A stretch of 64,000 nucleotides of DNA from Halopseudomonas bauzanensis (GTDB lineage: Bacteria; Pseudomonadota; Gammaproteobacteria; Pseudomonadales; Pseudomonadaceae): NCBI RefSeq assembly GCF_900114735.1, contig NZ_FOUA01000002.1, forward strand, positions 248,001 through 312,000, in the 5' to 3' direction. The notes below the pieces were generated by a model, which saw only the letters and a list, made by a program, of their open reading frames with translations, was not told where the DNA came from and searched no databases. Of the stretch, positions 55,330 to 64,000 are shown piece after piece; positions within the stretch are counted from its first letter, which is position 1, and each line of letters begins with the position of its first letter. Both the position numbers and the translations under genes were made by a program.

Positions 55330-56851
55330 CCAGGCGGCGGAAAAGCAAGGGGAGGTTCCGGCTCGGTATGCACCAGCTGTTCCGGTGAATGGGGCCGAAC
55401 CGTCGATGCCATTTGATCGAGAGGATTTTCTGGATTTCCTCGATCTGCGATTCGGTGTTAGCGAGAAGGTTTACGAGCCGTTGAAGGCGCTGTTGGCGAA
55501 CTACGGTATCCCCTTTGACCAGTTGCTGGGCCAGGACTTTCCCTGTGGGGAAGGCCTGGACGATCTGCTGCGGTATGAACAGGCAAAGCTGACGGTGCTT
55601 GCCAGGGAGATGTCCAGGATAAACAAGAAGTGGCGCTCCCATGTGTTGCTGGTGAAGGATTCGATGAGTGCGGTATTTGGATCAAGCGCACCGAGCAGTA
55701 CTACGCATAAAACCAGAAACAACGAAATGCTCCGGTATTACCTGCGCGAACTGAAGAATGGTATTCCGCCTATCGGATTAGCAAGCGCACGCCCATTACT
55801 GGAAGGCCCTGAGCCAGGGCAGCTGGAAGGAGGCTATTTCGAGGGCCGGGTGGCACAAATGAGTCGCTATGTAGCGGATTTCATTACCGGGCGGCAGCGC
55901 GAATTGCTGGTCGAACAGAACAGGCAGCAAGGACGGCTCCACCCGCGTGACGGATACGCCTTCTGGCCGTCCCATGTTTCGCCCGCAGAGGGTGCATCAG
56001 AAGCGATAGGAGTGGCCAGGACAGCGTTTGTGACCTTATTGGGCATGACGCCGCCCAATGCGCATAAGGATTTGGCCAGAGTACGTCTGTTAAAGGACTT
56101 CTTTCTCGACTCTGAAGCTTCGTATTGGCGAGAAATGCATGAGCTCTATAGTTCCTCGCAGCGGGACCTGCCTAGAGAGATTGCAAAGATCGATCTACGA
56201 TTGAACCGCCAGCAGATACCGGACGCGGTGGCAGATGTATTTGGCGTGGAGACGACCAGTCTGCCAAACATGCTGGTGGAGCAGGCTGAATGCCTGGTAT
56301 GGCTCTACGGCTTGAAGCATGACCCGTTCGGGTTGGAAGGTGCCTCGCCTGAGAGACAGGCCTATTTCCAACAATTGAAGCAGCCACCTTATTTGGCATT
56401 GGCGGCCGCGATACTATTTCATTTGCAAGTCACCGGCAGCGAAGTCCGAGTCGCCGTGCCTGGAGAGACCCACCCAGGCGTACCCGTTTACAAATCCTTT
56501 CTGGCTGCGCTGGAGGCTGCCGGCGTGAACTTGAGGCTGGGACCCGAGGCCAACGACGACCGGCTCAATACGGTAATGCACCAAATGGATACCAAGGCGC
56601 TGAACTACATGGTTTCGCTTTTTTCCTTGGCTGCGAACGCTGAGGATGGCGAGACGCCGTTCGTTCACATGGCCCATGTGCATGATCACGCATTATTCAA
56701 AATTCAACGATTCGGCCTTCTAGCCGAGCTGCCGGCGAGATTGAAGCCCTACAGCTGCACGACGGCCTACGATCTGATGGGAACCTATATGTCTTGTTTG
56801 AAGGAATTCACTTACAACCCATTGCTTCTGGGCGATACCAACTCCGATTAA
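55319..56851 (+). CDS. Unknown 510-residue protein, second gene of orphan unit
   Basis: A 510-residue cytosolic protein without recognised domain, signal peptide or membrane segment. It is mostly helical; a His/Asp-rich patch near the end (H-M-A-H-V-H-D-H-A-L-F) could bind metal, and V-P-G-E-T-H-P-G-V-P precedes it. Codon use and base composition are less GC-rich than neighbours, suggesting acquisition by transfer. ATG 55319 is used. The partner is the 99-residue gene just upstream. I give no function. Confidence 0.8.
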   Translation: MNTSQAAEKQGEVPARYAPAVPVNGAEPSMPFDREDFLDFLDLRFGVSEKVYEPLKALLANYGIPFDQLLGQDFPCGEGLDDLLRYEQAKLTVLAREMSRINKKWRSHVLLVKDSMSAVFGSSAPSSTTHKTRNNEMLRYYLRELKNGIPPIGLASARPLLEGPEPGQLEGGYFEGRVAQMSRYVADFITGRQRELLVEQNRQQGRLHPRDGYAFWPSHVSPAEGASEAIGVARTAFVTLLGMTPPNAHKDLARVRLLKDFFLDSEASYWREMHELYSSSQRDLPREIAKIDLRLNRQQIPDAVADVFGVETTSLPNMLVEQAECLVWLYGLKHDPFGLEGASPERQAYFQQLKQPPYLALAAAILFHLQVTGSEVRVAVPGETHPGVPVYKSFLAALEAAGVNLRLGPEANDDRLNTVMHQMDTKALNYMVSLFSLAANAEDGETPFVHMAHVHDHALFKIQRFGLLAELPARLKPYSCTTAYDLMGTYMSCLKEFTYNPLLLGDTNSD

Positions 56852-56988
56852 GGCAATGCAAACAGGGGCTGCTGTGTACTGATAGTTTGATATGCATGTC
56901 AGCGTCCGATGACCAGCACATGACTTCCCGCGCAAAACCCGGATAATGGCGGCCTCTTCGCTCCGCCCACAACCCGGTAATCGCCCCC

Positions 56989-59196
56989 ATGGAAATCAAG
57001 GTCAACTTTCTCGACAACCTTCGCCTCGAAGCGAAGTTCGATGACTTCACCGTGGTGGCCGATCAACCCATCCGCTACAAGGGTGATGGTTCGGCACCGG
57101 GGCCCTTTGATTACTTCTTGGCTTCATCGGCGCTGTGCGCGGCGTATTTTGTGAAGCTGTACTGCAACACCCGCAATATTCCCACCGACAATATCCGCCT
57201 GTCGCAGAACAACATCGTCGACCCGGAGAACCGCTACAAGCAGATCTTCAAAATCCAGGTCGAGTTGCCCGCCGACATTTCCGCCAAGGACCGCCAGGGC
57301 ATCCTGCGCTCCATCGAGCGGTGCACGGTGAAGAAGGTGGTGCAGACCGGGCCGGAGTTCGTGATCGAGGAAGTAGATAACCTGGATGCCGACGCCCAGG
57401 CGTTGTTGCTGCCGGCCACTGCAACGGACGAGGGCACCTGCATCCTGGGCAAGGATCTGCCGCTGGAGCAGACCATCGCTAACATGTCGGGCATCCTGGC
57501 CGGGCTGGGCATGAAGATCGAGATCGCCTCCTGGCGCAATATCGTGCCCAATGTTTGGTCGCTGCACGTGCGCGATGCGCAGTCGCCGATGTGCTTCACC
57601 AACGGCAAGGGCGCGACCAAGGAAGCAGCGCTGGCCTCGTCCCTGGGCGAATTCATCGAGCGGTTGAATTGCAACTTCTTCTACAACGACCAGTTCTGGG
57701 GCGAGGACATCGCCAATGCGGCCTTCGTGCATTACCCCAACGAACGCTGGTTCAAGCCTGGCCGCAAGGATGCGCTGCCGGCGGAGATCCTCGACGAACA
57801 CTGCCTGGCGATCTACAACCCCGAGGGCGAGCTGCGCGGCTCGCATCTGTATGACACCAACTCCGGTAATACCGAGCGCGGCATCTGCTCCATTCCCTAT
57901 GTGCGCCAGTCGGACGGTGAGGTGGTGTACTTCCCCTCCAACCTGATCGAGAACCTGTTCCTCAGCAACGGCATGAGCGCCGGCAATACCCTGGCCGAAG
58001 CGCAGGTGCAGTGCCTGTCGGAAATCTTCGAGCGGGCGGTGAAACGCGAGATCCTGGAGGGTGAGCTGGCCCTGCCGGACGTGCCGCAGGCGGTGCTGGC
58101 CAAGTACCCCGCGATCCTGGCCGGCATCCAGGGGCTGGAAGAGCAGGGCTTCCCGGTGCTGGTGAAGGACGCCTCGCTGGGCGGCCAGTTCCCGGTGATG
58201 TGTGTGACCCTGATGAACCCGCGCACCGGCGGCGTCTTCGCCTCCTTCGGCGCCCATCCATGCCTTGAAGTCGCGTTGGAGCGCAGCCTGACCGAACTAT
58301 TGCAGGGCCGCAGCTTTGAAGGCCTGAACGACCTGCCCCAGCCGACCTTCGAAAGCCAGGCGGTCACTGAGCCGAACAACTACGTCGAACACTTCATCGA
58401 CTCCAGCGGCGTGGTCTCGTGGCGCTTCTTCAGCGCCAAGGCGGATTACGACTTCGTCGAATGGGATTTTTCCAGCCAGGGCGACAACGCCAACGCCGAG
58501 GAAGCCGCCACCCTGTTCGGCATCCTCGAAGACATGGGCAAGGAAGTGTACATGGCCGTCTTCGATGACCTGGGCGCCACCGCCTGCCGCATCCTGGTGC
58601 CCGGCTATTCGGAGGTGTATCCGGTCGATGACCTGATCTGGGACAACACCAACAAGGCGCTGCTGTTCCGCGAGGATATCCTCAACCTGCACCGCCTGGA
58701 CGACGACAGCCTGCAGGCACTGGTCGAGCGCCTGGAAGAGAGCGAGCTGGACGACTATACCGACATCACCACGCTGATCGGCATCGAGTTCGACGACAAC
58801 ACGGTCTGGGGCCAACTGACCATTCTGGAGCTGAAACTCCTCATTCATCTCGCCCTGCAGCAGTTCGAAGAAGCCAAGGAATTGACCGAAACCTTCCTGC
58901 AGTACAACGACAACACTGTCGAGCGCGGCCTGTTCTACCAGGCGCTGAACGTGGTGCTGGAAGTCGAACTGGACGAAGAGCTGGAGCTGGACGACTACGA
59001 AGCCAACTTCCGCCGCATGTTCGGTGACGAGCGCATGGACGCGGTGATCGGCTCGATGGAGGGCAGCGTGCGCTTCCATGGTCTGACGCCGACCAACATG
59101 CAACTGGAAGGGCTGGACCGGCATCAACGGCTGATCGACAGTTTCAAGAAGCTGCATGCGGCGCGGGGCCGGGCGGCGGGACTGGCCGGGCAGTAA
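56989..59196 (+). CDS. OsmC-YcaO fusion protein
   Basis: A 735-residue protein with an OsmC/Ohr-like N-terminal domain (about 1-145; G-D-G-S-A-P-G-P-F-D-Y-F-L-A-S-S-A-L-C-A-A-Y) and a YcaO ATP-dependent domain (about 160-550; G-A-T-K-E-A-A-L-A-S-S-L-G-E-F-I-E-R), then a C-terminal TPR-like region. YcaO enzymes phosphorylate peptide amide backbones in RiPP maturation and in thioamidation; E. coli YcaO assists RimO-type beta-methylthiolation. The same fusion is known in other gammaproteobacteria, so it is unusual but not new. No RiPP precursor is seen nearby. Confidence 0.9.
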   Translation: MEIKVNFLDNLRLEAKFDDFTVVADQPIRYKGDGSAPGPFDYFLASSALCAAYFVKLYCNTRNIPTDNIRLSQNNIVDPENRYKQIFKIQVELPADISAKDRQGILRSIERCTVKKVVQTGPEFVIEEVDNLDADAQALLLPATATDEGTCILGKDLPLEQTIANMSGILAGLGMKIEIASWRNIVPNVWSLHVRDAQSPMCFTNGKGATKEAALASSLGEFIERLNCNFFYNDQFWGEDIANAAFVHYPNERWFKPGRKDALPAEILDEHCLAIYNPEGELRGSHLYDTNSGNTERGICSIPYVRQSDGEVVYFPSNLIENLFLSNGMSAGNTLAEAQVQCLSEIFERAVKREILEGELALPDVPQAVLAKYPAILAGIQGLEEQGFPVLVKDASLGGQFPVMCVTLMNPRTGGVFASFGAHPCLEVALERSLTELLQGRSFEGLNDLPQPTFESQAVTEPNNYVEHFIDSSGVVSWRFFSAKADYDFVEWDFSSQGDNANAEEAATLFGILEDMGKEVYMAVFDDLGATACRILVPGYSEVYPVDDLIWDNTNKALLFREDILNLHRLDDDSLQALVERLEESELDDYTDITTLIGIEFDDNTVWGQLTILELKLLIHLALQQFEEAKELTETFLQYNDNTVERGLFYQALNVVLEVELDEELELDDYEANFRRMFGDERMDAVIGSMEGSVRFHGLTPTNMQLEGLDRHQRLIDSFKKLHAARGRAAGLAGQ

Positions 59197-59256
59197 CTTC
59201 CGGCTTCACCTGTACGCGACAAGCCGTTTACACTCGGGTAATCCTTCCTCTGGAGC

Positions 59257-60747
59257 ATGCCCGTGACCGATACCACTCTGCCGCCCCTGTTGCTGGGCGC
59301 CAACAGCGAACAGCGCGTTGCCATCGAGCCGCGCATGGCCAATCGTCACGGCCTGATTGCCGGGGCCACCGGCACCGGCAAGACCATTACCCTGCAGGTG
59401 ATGGCCCAGGCGTTTTCGGAGATGGGAGTGCCGGTGCTGGTGCCCGACATCAAGGGCGATTTTTCCGGAATTGCCAAGCCGGGCATCATGAACGAGCGTC
59501 TGCAACAGCGGGCGGCACTGGTTGGCCTGGATGATCTGCAACCAAGCGGTGCGTCAACGGTATTCTGGGATGTCTACGGCGAACATGGCCACCCCCTGCG
59601 CCTGACCATGACCGACTTCGGCCCAATCATGCTGTCGCGCCTGCTGAACCTGAACGAGACCCAGACCGGCGTCTTGCAGATCGTGTTCAAGGTCGCGGAC
59701 GACAACGGCTGGTTGCTGCTCGATCTCAAGGACCTGCGCGCCATGTTGGGTCACGTCAACGACAATCGAAGCGAGATCGGCCCCAAATACGGCAATGTCT
59801 CGCCCGCTAGTATCGGCGCCATTCAACGGGCGCTGCTGAATCTGGACAGCCTGGGCGGCGATCAACTGTTCGGCGAGCCGGCGGTCACCCTCGATGACTT
59901 CATGCAGACCAACCAGCAAGGGCAGGGCGTCGTCAATATTCTGCATGCGGCGCGCCTGTACCGCGACAGCCCGCTGGCCTATTCCAGCATTCTGCTCTGG
60001 TTGTTATCCGAGCTCTTCGAGCAGTTGCCGGAAGTCGGTGACGCCGACAAGCCCCGCTTTGTGTTGTTCTTCGATGAAGCGCACCTGCTGTTCAAGGATA
60101 CGCCCACCAGCCTGGTTGATCGCATCGAGCAGGTCGTGCGGCTGATCCGCTCCAAGGGCGTCGGCGTGTATTTCATTACCCAGAGCCCGCTGGATGTGCC
60201 TGAGTCCATTCTCGGGCAGTTGGGCAACCGGGTGCAGCACGCCCTGCGCGCCTTCACCCCCAAGGACCAGAAAGCGGTGCGCACCGCCGCCCAGACCTTT
60301 CGCAGCAATCCAGGGCTGGATACCGAGGTCGTCATTACCGAACTGGGTGTGGGCGAAGCGCTGGTGTCGGTGCTCGATGCCAAGGGCGTGCCCACGCCGG
60401 TCCAGCGCGTGCTGATTCGTCCGCCCGCAAGCCAGATGGGGCCCATCAGCGACCCGGAGCGCAGCACCCTGGTGCAACGCTCGGTGCTGGCGGGTGTGTT
60501 TGACCAGATGCTGGACCGCGAATCGGCTTATGAGATCCTGCAACAGAACGCTGAACGGGCACTGTCGGAAGAAACCGTGGTTACCCGCCGCCAGTCCGAA
60601 GCCAAGCAAACCCGGCGCCCGGCCGCAGAGAAATCCGTCATGGGTGATCTCATCACGCAAGCAGGGCGCAGCGCCATGCGCGCCTTCGGCACGCAACTGG
60701 GCAGGCAGATCATGCGCGGGCTATTGGGTTCGTTGAAGGGGCGCTAG
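59257..60747 (+). CDS. yjgR: HerA-like ATPase, DUF853 (YjgR)
   Basis: A 496-residue P-loop ATPase of the HerA/FtsK superfamily. Walker A A-G-A-T-G-T-G-K-T-I-T (near 33-42), V-P-D-I-K-G-D-F-S-G, and Walker B L-F-F-D-E-A-H-L-L are clear, and I-T-Q-S-P-L-D-V-P resembles the conserved ITQ motif. YjgR is a widely conserved helicase-like protein of unclear role. A GTG at 59263 could be an alternative start. It lies 61 nt after the OsmC-YcaO gene. Confidence 0.88.
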   Translation: MPVTDTTLPPLLLGANSEQRVAIEPRMANRHGLIAGATGTGKTITLQVMAQAFSEMGVPVLVPDIKGDFSGIAKPGIMNERLQQRAALVGLDDLQPSGASTVFWDVYGEHGHPLRLTMTDFGPIMLSRLLNLNETQTGVLQIVFKVADDNGWLLLDLKDLRAMLGHVNDNRSEIGPKYGNVSPASIGAIQRALLNLDSLGGDQLFGEPAVTLDDFMQTNQQGQGVVNILHAARLYRDSPLAYSSILLWLLSELFEQLPEVGDADKPRFVLFFDEAHLLFKDTPTSLVDRIEQVVRLIRSKGVGVYFITQSPLDVPESILGQLGNRVQHALRAFTPKDQKAVRTAAQTFRSNPGLDTEVVITELGVGEALVSVLDAKGVPTPVQRVLIRPPASQMGPISDPERSTLVQRSVLAGVFDQMLDRESAYEILQQNAERALSEETVVTRRQSEAKQTRRPAAEKSVMGDLITQAGRSAMRAFGTQLGRQIMRGLLGSLKGR

Positions 60748-60832
60748 CTGCGCCCATTGTACTCGCTGTCTGTAACCCGTATGTCGGCAAACCCGTGCAT
60801 GCTGGTCTTTTCACTATCTGGAGGGCCGTAAG

Positions 60833-61414
60833 ATGAGCGCCAAGAAACTACTGCTGCTGGCCGGTGACTTCACCGAGGATTATGAAACCATGGTGCCGTT
60901 CCAGGCACTGACCATGCTGGGTTATCAGGTGGACGCGGTATGCCCCGACAAGAAAGCGGGTGACACTGTGCGTACCGCCATTCATGACTTTGAAGGTGAC
61001 CAGACCTATACGGAAAAGCCTGGGCATAACTTCGCGTTGACCTATGATTTCGACAAGGTAAAAGTCGAGGACTATGTCGGCCTGGTGATACCCGGCGGCA
61101 GGGCGCCAGAGTATCTGCGACTGAACCAGCGTGTAATCGACATTGTGCAGCAGTTCGACAAGGCTCAAAAGCCCATCGCCGCGGTATGCCATGGCGCGCA
61201 GCTGCTCGCAGCGGCAGGCGTGCTGCAGGGCCGGGAATGCAGTGCTTATCCAGCCTGCGGCCCAGACGTGAAACTGGCCGGCGGAACCTATATGGATATT
61301 CCGGTGGATCAGGCACACGTTCAGGGCAATCTGGTCACCGCCCCTGCCTGGCCAGCACATCCCGCTTGGCTAGCCGCCTTCGTCAAACTGCTGGGCGCCC
61401 GGATAACTCTTTAA
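60833..61414 (+). CDS. DJ-1/PfpI family protein
   Basis: A 193-residue protein with the flavodoxin-like fold of the DJ-1/PfpI superfamily. The nucleophile elbow A-V-C-H-G-A-Q-L-L (Cys near 120) is present, and G-R-A-P-E-Y-L precedes it. Members include glyoxalase III-like enzymes and chaperones, and the specific activity cannot be assigned here. A hairpin (GCACCTG...CAGGTGC, 61429-61460) follows. Confidence 0.85.
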   Translation: MSAKKLLLLAGDFTEDYETMVPFQALTMLGYQVDAVCPDKKAGDTVRTAIHDFEGDQTYTEKPGHNFALTYDFDKVKVEDYVGLVIPGGRAPEYLRLNQRVIDIVQQFDKAQKPIAAVCHGAQLLAAAGVLQGRECSAYPACGPDVKLAGGTYMDIPVDQAHVQGNLVTAPAWPAHPAWLAAFVKLLGARITL

Positions 61415-61428
61415 ACCAAGTGGTGGCA

Positions 61429-61460
61429 GCACCTGCCGCAGCGTGAGGCGCGTCAGGTGC
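61429..61460 (+). terminator. Weak hairpin after the DJ-1/PfpI gene
   Basis: Seven-bp arms GCACCTG / CAGGTGC with an inner CGC/GCG pairing lie 14 nt after the stop. There is no T-run, so terminator function is uncertain. Confidence 0.3.
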
Positions 61461-61514
61461 CCTTGTCGGTGATGCGAACCGTATCTGGCTAAGGGCGGCG
61501 AGCCGCAGCAATGA

Positions 61515-62342
61515 TCAGGGTGCCAGAGGCAGCTGGCGCTTGTGCTCTGTCATGTCATACCGCTCGATGATCTTGCTGGCGACCGCATCGTCAACGGCGC
61601 CGCCCAACAGAAAGGCATCGATTTGCTCATAGCTCAGCCCGTAGGCATCCTCATCCGGCTTGCCGGGCTGCAGCTCTTCAAGATCAGCAGTGGGTATCTT
61701 GCCGACCAATCCGGCCGGCGCACCCAGATCCGCAGCAATACGTCGTACCTGGCTCTTGACCAGTCCCGTTAGCGGAGCCAGATCACAGGCCCCGTCGCCA
61801 AACTTGGTGAAAAAGCCCATCACCGCTTCGGCAGCATGATCGGTACCGACCACCAGACCGTTAACGAAATTGGCCAGGGTATATTGCGCGACCATCCGGG
61901 TGCGGGCCTTGACGTTGCCCTTGGCGAAATCGCGCTTGGCCGCTTCCGCTGGCTCGTCGGCAAAGTAGGTCATCATCGCATCTACCGAGCCCTTGATATC
62001 GACCGTGCGGATCTGGTCCGGCTTGATGAAATCCAGCGCCGCCTGTGCATCCTGTTCATCAAACTGCACACCATAGGGCAGGCGCATGGCGTAGAAAGTC
62101 GCCTCGTACCCTTCCTGACGAAGGGATTCGACCGCCAGCTGGCACAACCTGCCCGCCGTCGTCGAATCCACCCCGCCGCTGATCCCCAACACCAGCGCCC
62201 GCATACCGGAGCGGCGCAGCGTGTCCTTGACGAAATCGACGCGCCGCTCGATCTCCTGCTTGAGTTCAGCGGCTCCCTTGAGGTTCGGATTGACCTGCAA
62301 CGCACTGCGAATATCGGCGGCCCGGGTTGATGCGGTGGTCAT
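61515..62342 (-). CDS. nadE: NH3-dependent NAD+ synthetase
   Basis: A 275-residue enzyme making NAD from deamido-NAD, ammonia and ATP. PP-loop G-I-S-G-G-V-D-S-T near residue 55, G-F-F-T-K-F-G-D-G-A-C-D-L-A-P-L and I-P-T-A-D-L are typical, and the absence of a glutaminase domain makes it the ammonia-dependent type. ATG 62342 is used; an upstream extension adds 13 residues. Confidence 0.95.
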   Translation of the reverse strand: MTTASTRAADIRSALQVNPNLKGAAELKQEIERRVDFVKDTLRRSGMRALVLGISGGVDSTTAGRLCQLAVESLRQEGYEATFYAMRLPYGVQFDEQDAQAALDFIKPDQIRTVDIKGSVDAMMTYFADEPAEAAKRDFAKGNVKARTRMVAQYTLANFVNGLVVGTDHAAEAVMGFFTKFGDGACDLAPLTGLVKSQVRRIAADLGAPAGLVGKIPTADLEELQPGKPDEDAYGLSYEQIDAFLLGGAVDDAVASKIIERYDMTEHKRQLPLAP

Positions 62343-62448
62343 GCTTGTCTCCTTGGAATTCGGTACCGAAATGCTTAACAATCTAATAGTTCGACACGAT
62401 AAACGAGGTTAGTGCCAACACCAAGACGGATCATCTGCTGGGCAAGCT

Positions 62449-64000
62449 TCACGACGACCTGTACTTCTTGAAGTTTTCCGCCTGCTCGAAAATCTCCTTG
62501 TACACCTCGTCCCGATCCACCGGCGGGTAACCATGTTTCGCCAGCACCAGGATCAGCCCAACCTTGAGCTCGGCCTTGATGTCAGCCCGTTGGCTCCAGT
62601 CGGTGTATTGCACCTTGTCATCCACCACCACTTTCACCGCAGCGGCGAGGGTCAGCAGCTTGTCTTCGGGATAAGTGAAGCTGTATTCATGAGCCAGCTT
62701 TTTGAGAATGTCATAAAAGGCTTTCTCTTCAATATCGATACCCAAGTCAGCGTAGGATTGCTTCTCATCTTTTAGCGCAGAAATGAGCTCCACAAACTTG
62801 TCGGTAATATCTTCCCAGACTTCGCCGACATAAAGCGTGTCTTCCTTACGCTCGTTGTAATGATCTACCAGCGCTTTGAATTTCGCCGCGAAATCGACGC
62901 CCTTGGTCTTATTGACCTTCTTGAAGTCCTCAATCGCCCTGGCCAACAACTGCTGCAATAATTTGATCCGGGTGTTGGGCAGTTTGATCTTCTCGATCTT
63001 GGCCAGATAATCATCATCGAAGATATCCATCTCACCGGCGCCATCCTCACCCAGCTTGAAGATTTCCTCCACGCCGTCGGCTTTCAACGCCTCGGCCACC
63101 ATCTCGCGTACCCGGGCGTTCATCTGCGCGGTATCCGGTGCATTGCCCTTGGTCAGCTTGAACACGATGGAACGCACCGCCAGATAAAAATGGATCTGAT
63201 CGCGCTCGGCCTGGCCGATGCCCTCCGAGCCGCAGCAAATGTCATAGGCGGCTTTCAAGCGTTTCACCAGCGCCATGAAGCGCTTTTCGACGTTGTCGGT
63301 GATCTGCGCATATTCTGCGGCCATGTTCAGGCAGTTGAGCTGTTCCAGCGGGCTACCGGTGTAGTACAGGCGCGCATCAAAGCGGTGGAACAGCTTGTTG
63401 AGCAGGTCCAGATGGTCCTTCACCACCACAATTGACTGGTTTATCTCCTCGATGTTCTGCTGGTCGGCCTTGTTGTAGTGAGCCAGCGCCATGTTCATCT
63501 GTTTCTTGATGCCGATGTAGTCCACCACCAGGCCTTTTTCCTTGCCCTGAAACTTGCGATTGACCCGTGAGATGGTCTGGATCAGGTTGTGGCGCTGAAT
63601 GGGCTTGTCGATATACATGGTGTCCAGAAAGGGTACATCGAAGCCGGTCAGCCACATGTCCACGACAATGGCGATCTTGAAATTGGACTTGGCATTCTTG
63701 AACTGACGGTCCAGCTCCTTGCGGTATTCCTGGCTGCCGAGCATGTCGTACAGCGCTTTTGGGTCATCCTTGCCGCGGGTCATGATCATCTTGATCCGTT
63801 CCATCGGCTTGATGTCCTTGCGCTCTTGCTCGGTCAGCTCAACGCCTTGCTCGGCGGCCAACAGCTCATTCCACTGCGGCCGCAGCGCTATCACTTGCTG
63901 CCAGAAGGCATAGGCGATCTCGCGTTTGCTGCAGACGAACATCGCCTTGCCCTTCAGCGTTGAGCCTTCCTCGATGCGCTTTTCATAGTGATGAACAAAG
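62449..64000 (-). CDS. hsdR: Type I restriction enzyme R subunit HsdR, C-terminal part
   Basis: Only the C-terminal 517 or so residues are within the window; the frame is open to the right edge. The helicase part shows I-V-V-D-M-W-L-T-G-F-D-V-P, then the motif VI-like Q-T-I-S-R-V-N-R, followed by the long HsdR C-terminal helical domain. In the complete enzyme this subunit translocates DNA and cuts at a distance with HsdM and HsdS. The nuclease and Walker motifs lie outside the window. A nadE gene follows at the low-coordinate side, so this is the 3' end of a restriction-modification locus. Confidence 0.9.
   Translation of the reverse strand, partial: FVHHYEKRIEEGSTLKGKAMFVCSKREIAYAFWQQVIALRPQWNELLAAEQGVELTEQERKDIKPMERIKMIMTRGKDDPKALYDMLGSQEYRKELDRQFKNAKSNFKIAIVVDMWLTGFDVPFLDTMYIDKPIQRHNLIQTISRVNRKFQGKEKGLVVDYIGIKKQMNMALAHYNKADQQNIEEINQSIVVVKDHLDLLNKLFHRFDARLYYTGSPLEQLNCLNMAAEYAQITDNVEKRFMALVKRLKAAYDICCGSEGIGQAERDQIHFYLAVRSIVFKLTKGNAPDTAQMNARVREMVAEALKADGVEEIFKLGEDGAGEMDIFDDDYLAKIEKIKLPNTRIKLLQQLLARAIEDFKKVNKTKGVDFAAKFKALVDHYNERKEDTLYVGEVWEDITDKFVELISALKDEKQSYADLGIDIEEKAFYDILKKLAHEYSFTYPEDKLLTLAAAVKVVVDDKVQYTDWSQRADIKAELKVGLILVLAKHGYPPVDRDEVYKEIFEQAENFKKYRSS

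Overview
The window looks like chromosome from a Gammaproteobacterium of the Pseudomonas group, plausibly a marine or halophilic relative such as Halopseudomonas; that placement is my inference from gene content, not a computed phylogeny. Supporting signs are GC-rich coding sequence, a two-subunit pyruvate carboxylase with its LysR regulator, HexR divergent from zwf, DctBD with a sigma-54 promoter in front of a TRAP operon, a PA4872-type oxaloacetate decarboxylase, a membrane-anchored Mqo and a cNOR nor operon. About 61 genes fill most of the sequence. I found no tRNA, rRNA, CRISPR array, prophage or intact insertion sequence by eye.

Layout: 0-9 kb is a minus-strand housekeeping block (alpha/beta hydrolase-trmO-DUF3301, purEK, beta-carbonic anhydrase, pyruvate carboxylase pycA/pycB), closed by the divergent regulator pycR. 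10-19 kb handles small organic acids: a GntP-type permease with glycerate kinase on the plus strand, then a DctPQM TRAP transporter and its DctBD two-component system on the minus strand. 20-29 kb has the ABC-F protein YbiT, Mqo, and a LysR-controlled ttdA-ttdB-oxaloacetate decarboxylase-SLC13 permease cluster that reads as a complete L-tartrate (or related hydroxydiacid) route to pyruvate. 29-36.8 kb is mixed accessory content: an AbrB/Doc toxin-antitoxin pair, a LysR/dioxygenase/SDR group, a broken DUF2218 gene, cytochrome b561, a YtfL-type CBS protein, DUF808, SodC and a GFA-family protein. 36.8-42.2 kb is the nor operon (minus strand: small membrane protein, unusual two-heme NorC, NorB, NorQ, NorD). 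42-46 kb has a parvulin, DUF2071, and hexR divergent from zwf around a clear HexR operator. 46-54.9 kb has a PAS-GGDEF-EAL protein, UvrD, an AraC regulator with an SBF transporter, an azlC gene broken by an in-frame TGA next to azlD, and TenA. 55-56.9 kb is a two-gene unit of unknown function in visibly AT-richer DNA. The rest is an OsmC-YcaO fusion, a HerA-like ATPase, a DJ-1/PfpI protein, NadE, and the C-terminal part of a type I restriction HsdR running off the right edge.

The genes share themes. Oxaloacetate/pyruvate/malate metabolism recurs (pyruvate carboxylase, oxaloacetate decarboxylase, Mqo, TtdAB, Dct transport), each module with its own regulator. The observations I rate highest are the double-cytochrome NorC with a previously unlisted 52-residue membrane protein just upstream, the orphan two-gene unit at 55.0-56.9 kb, the tartrate cluster, the interrupted azlC, and the DUF2218 remnant.
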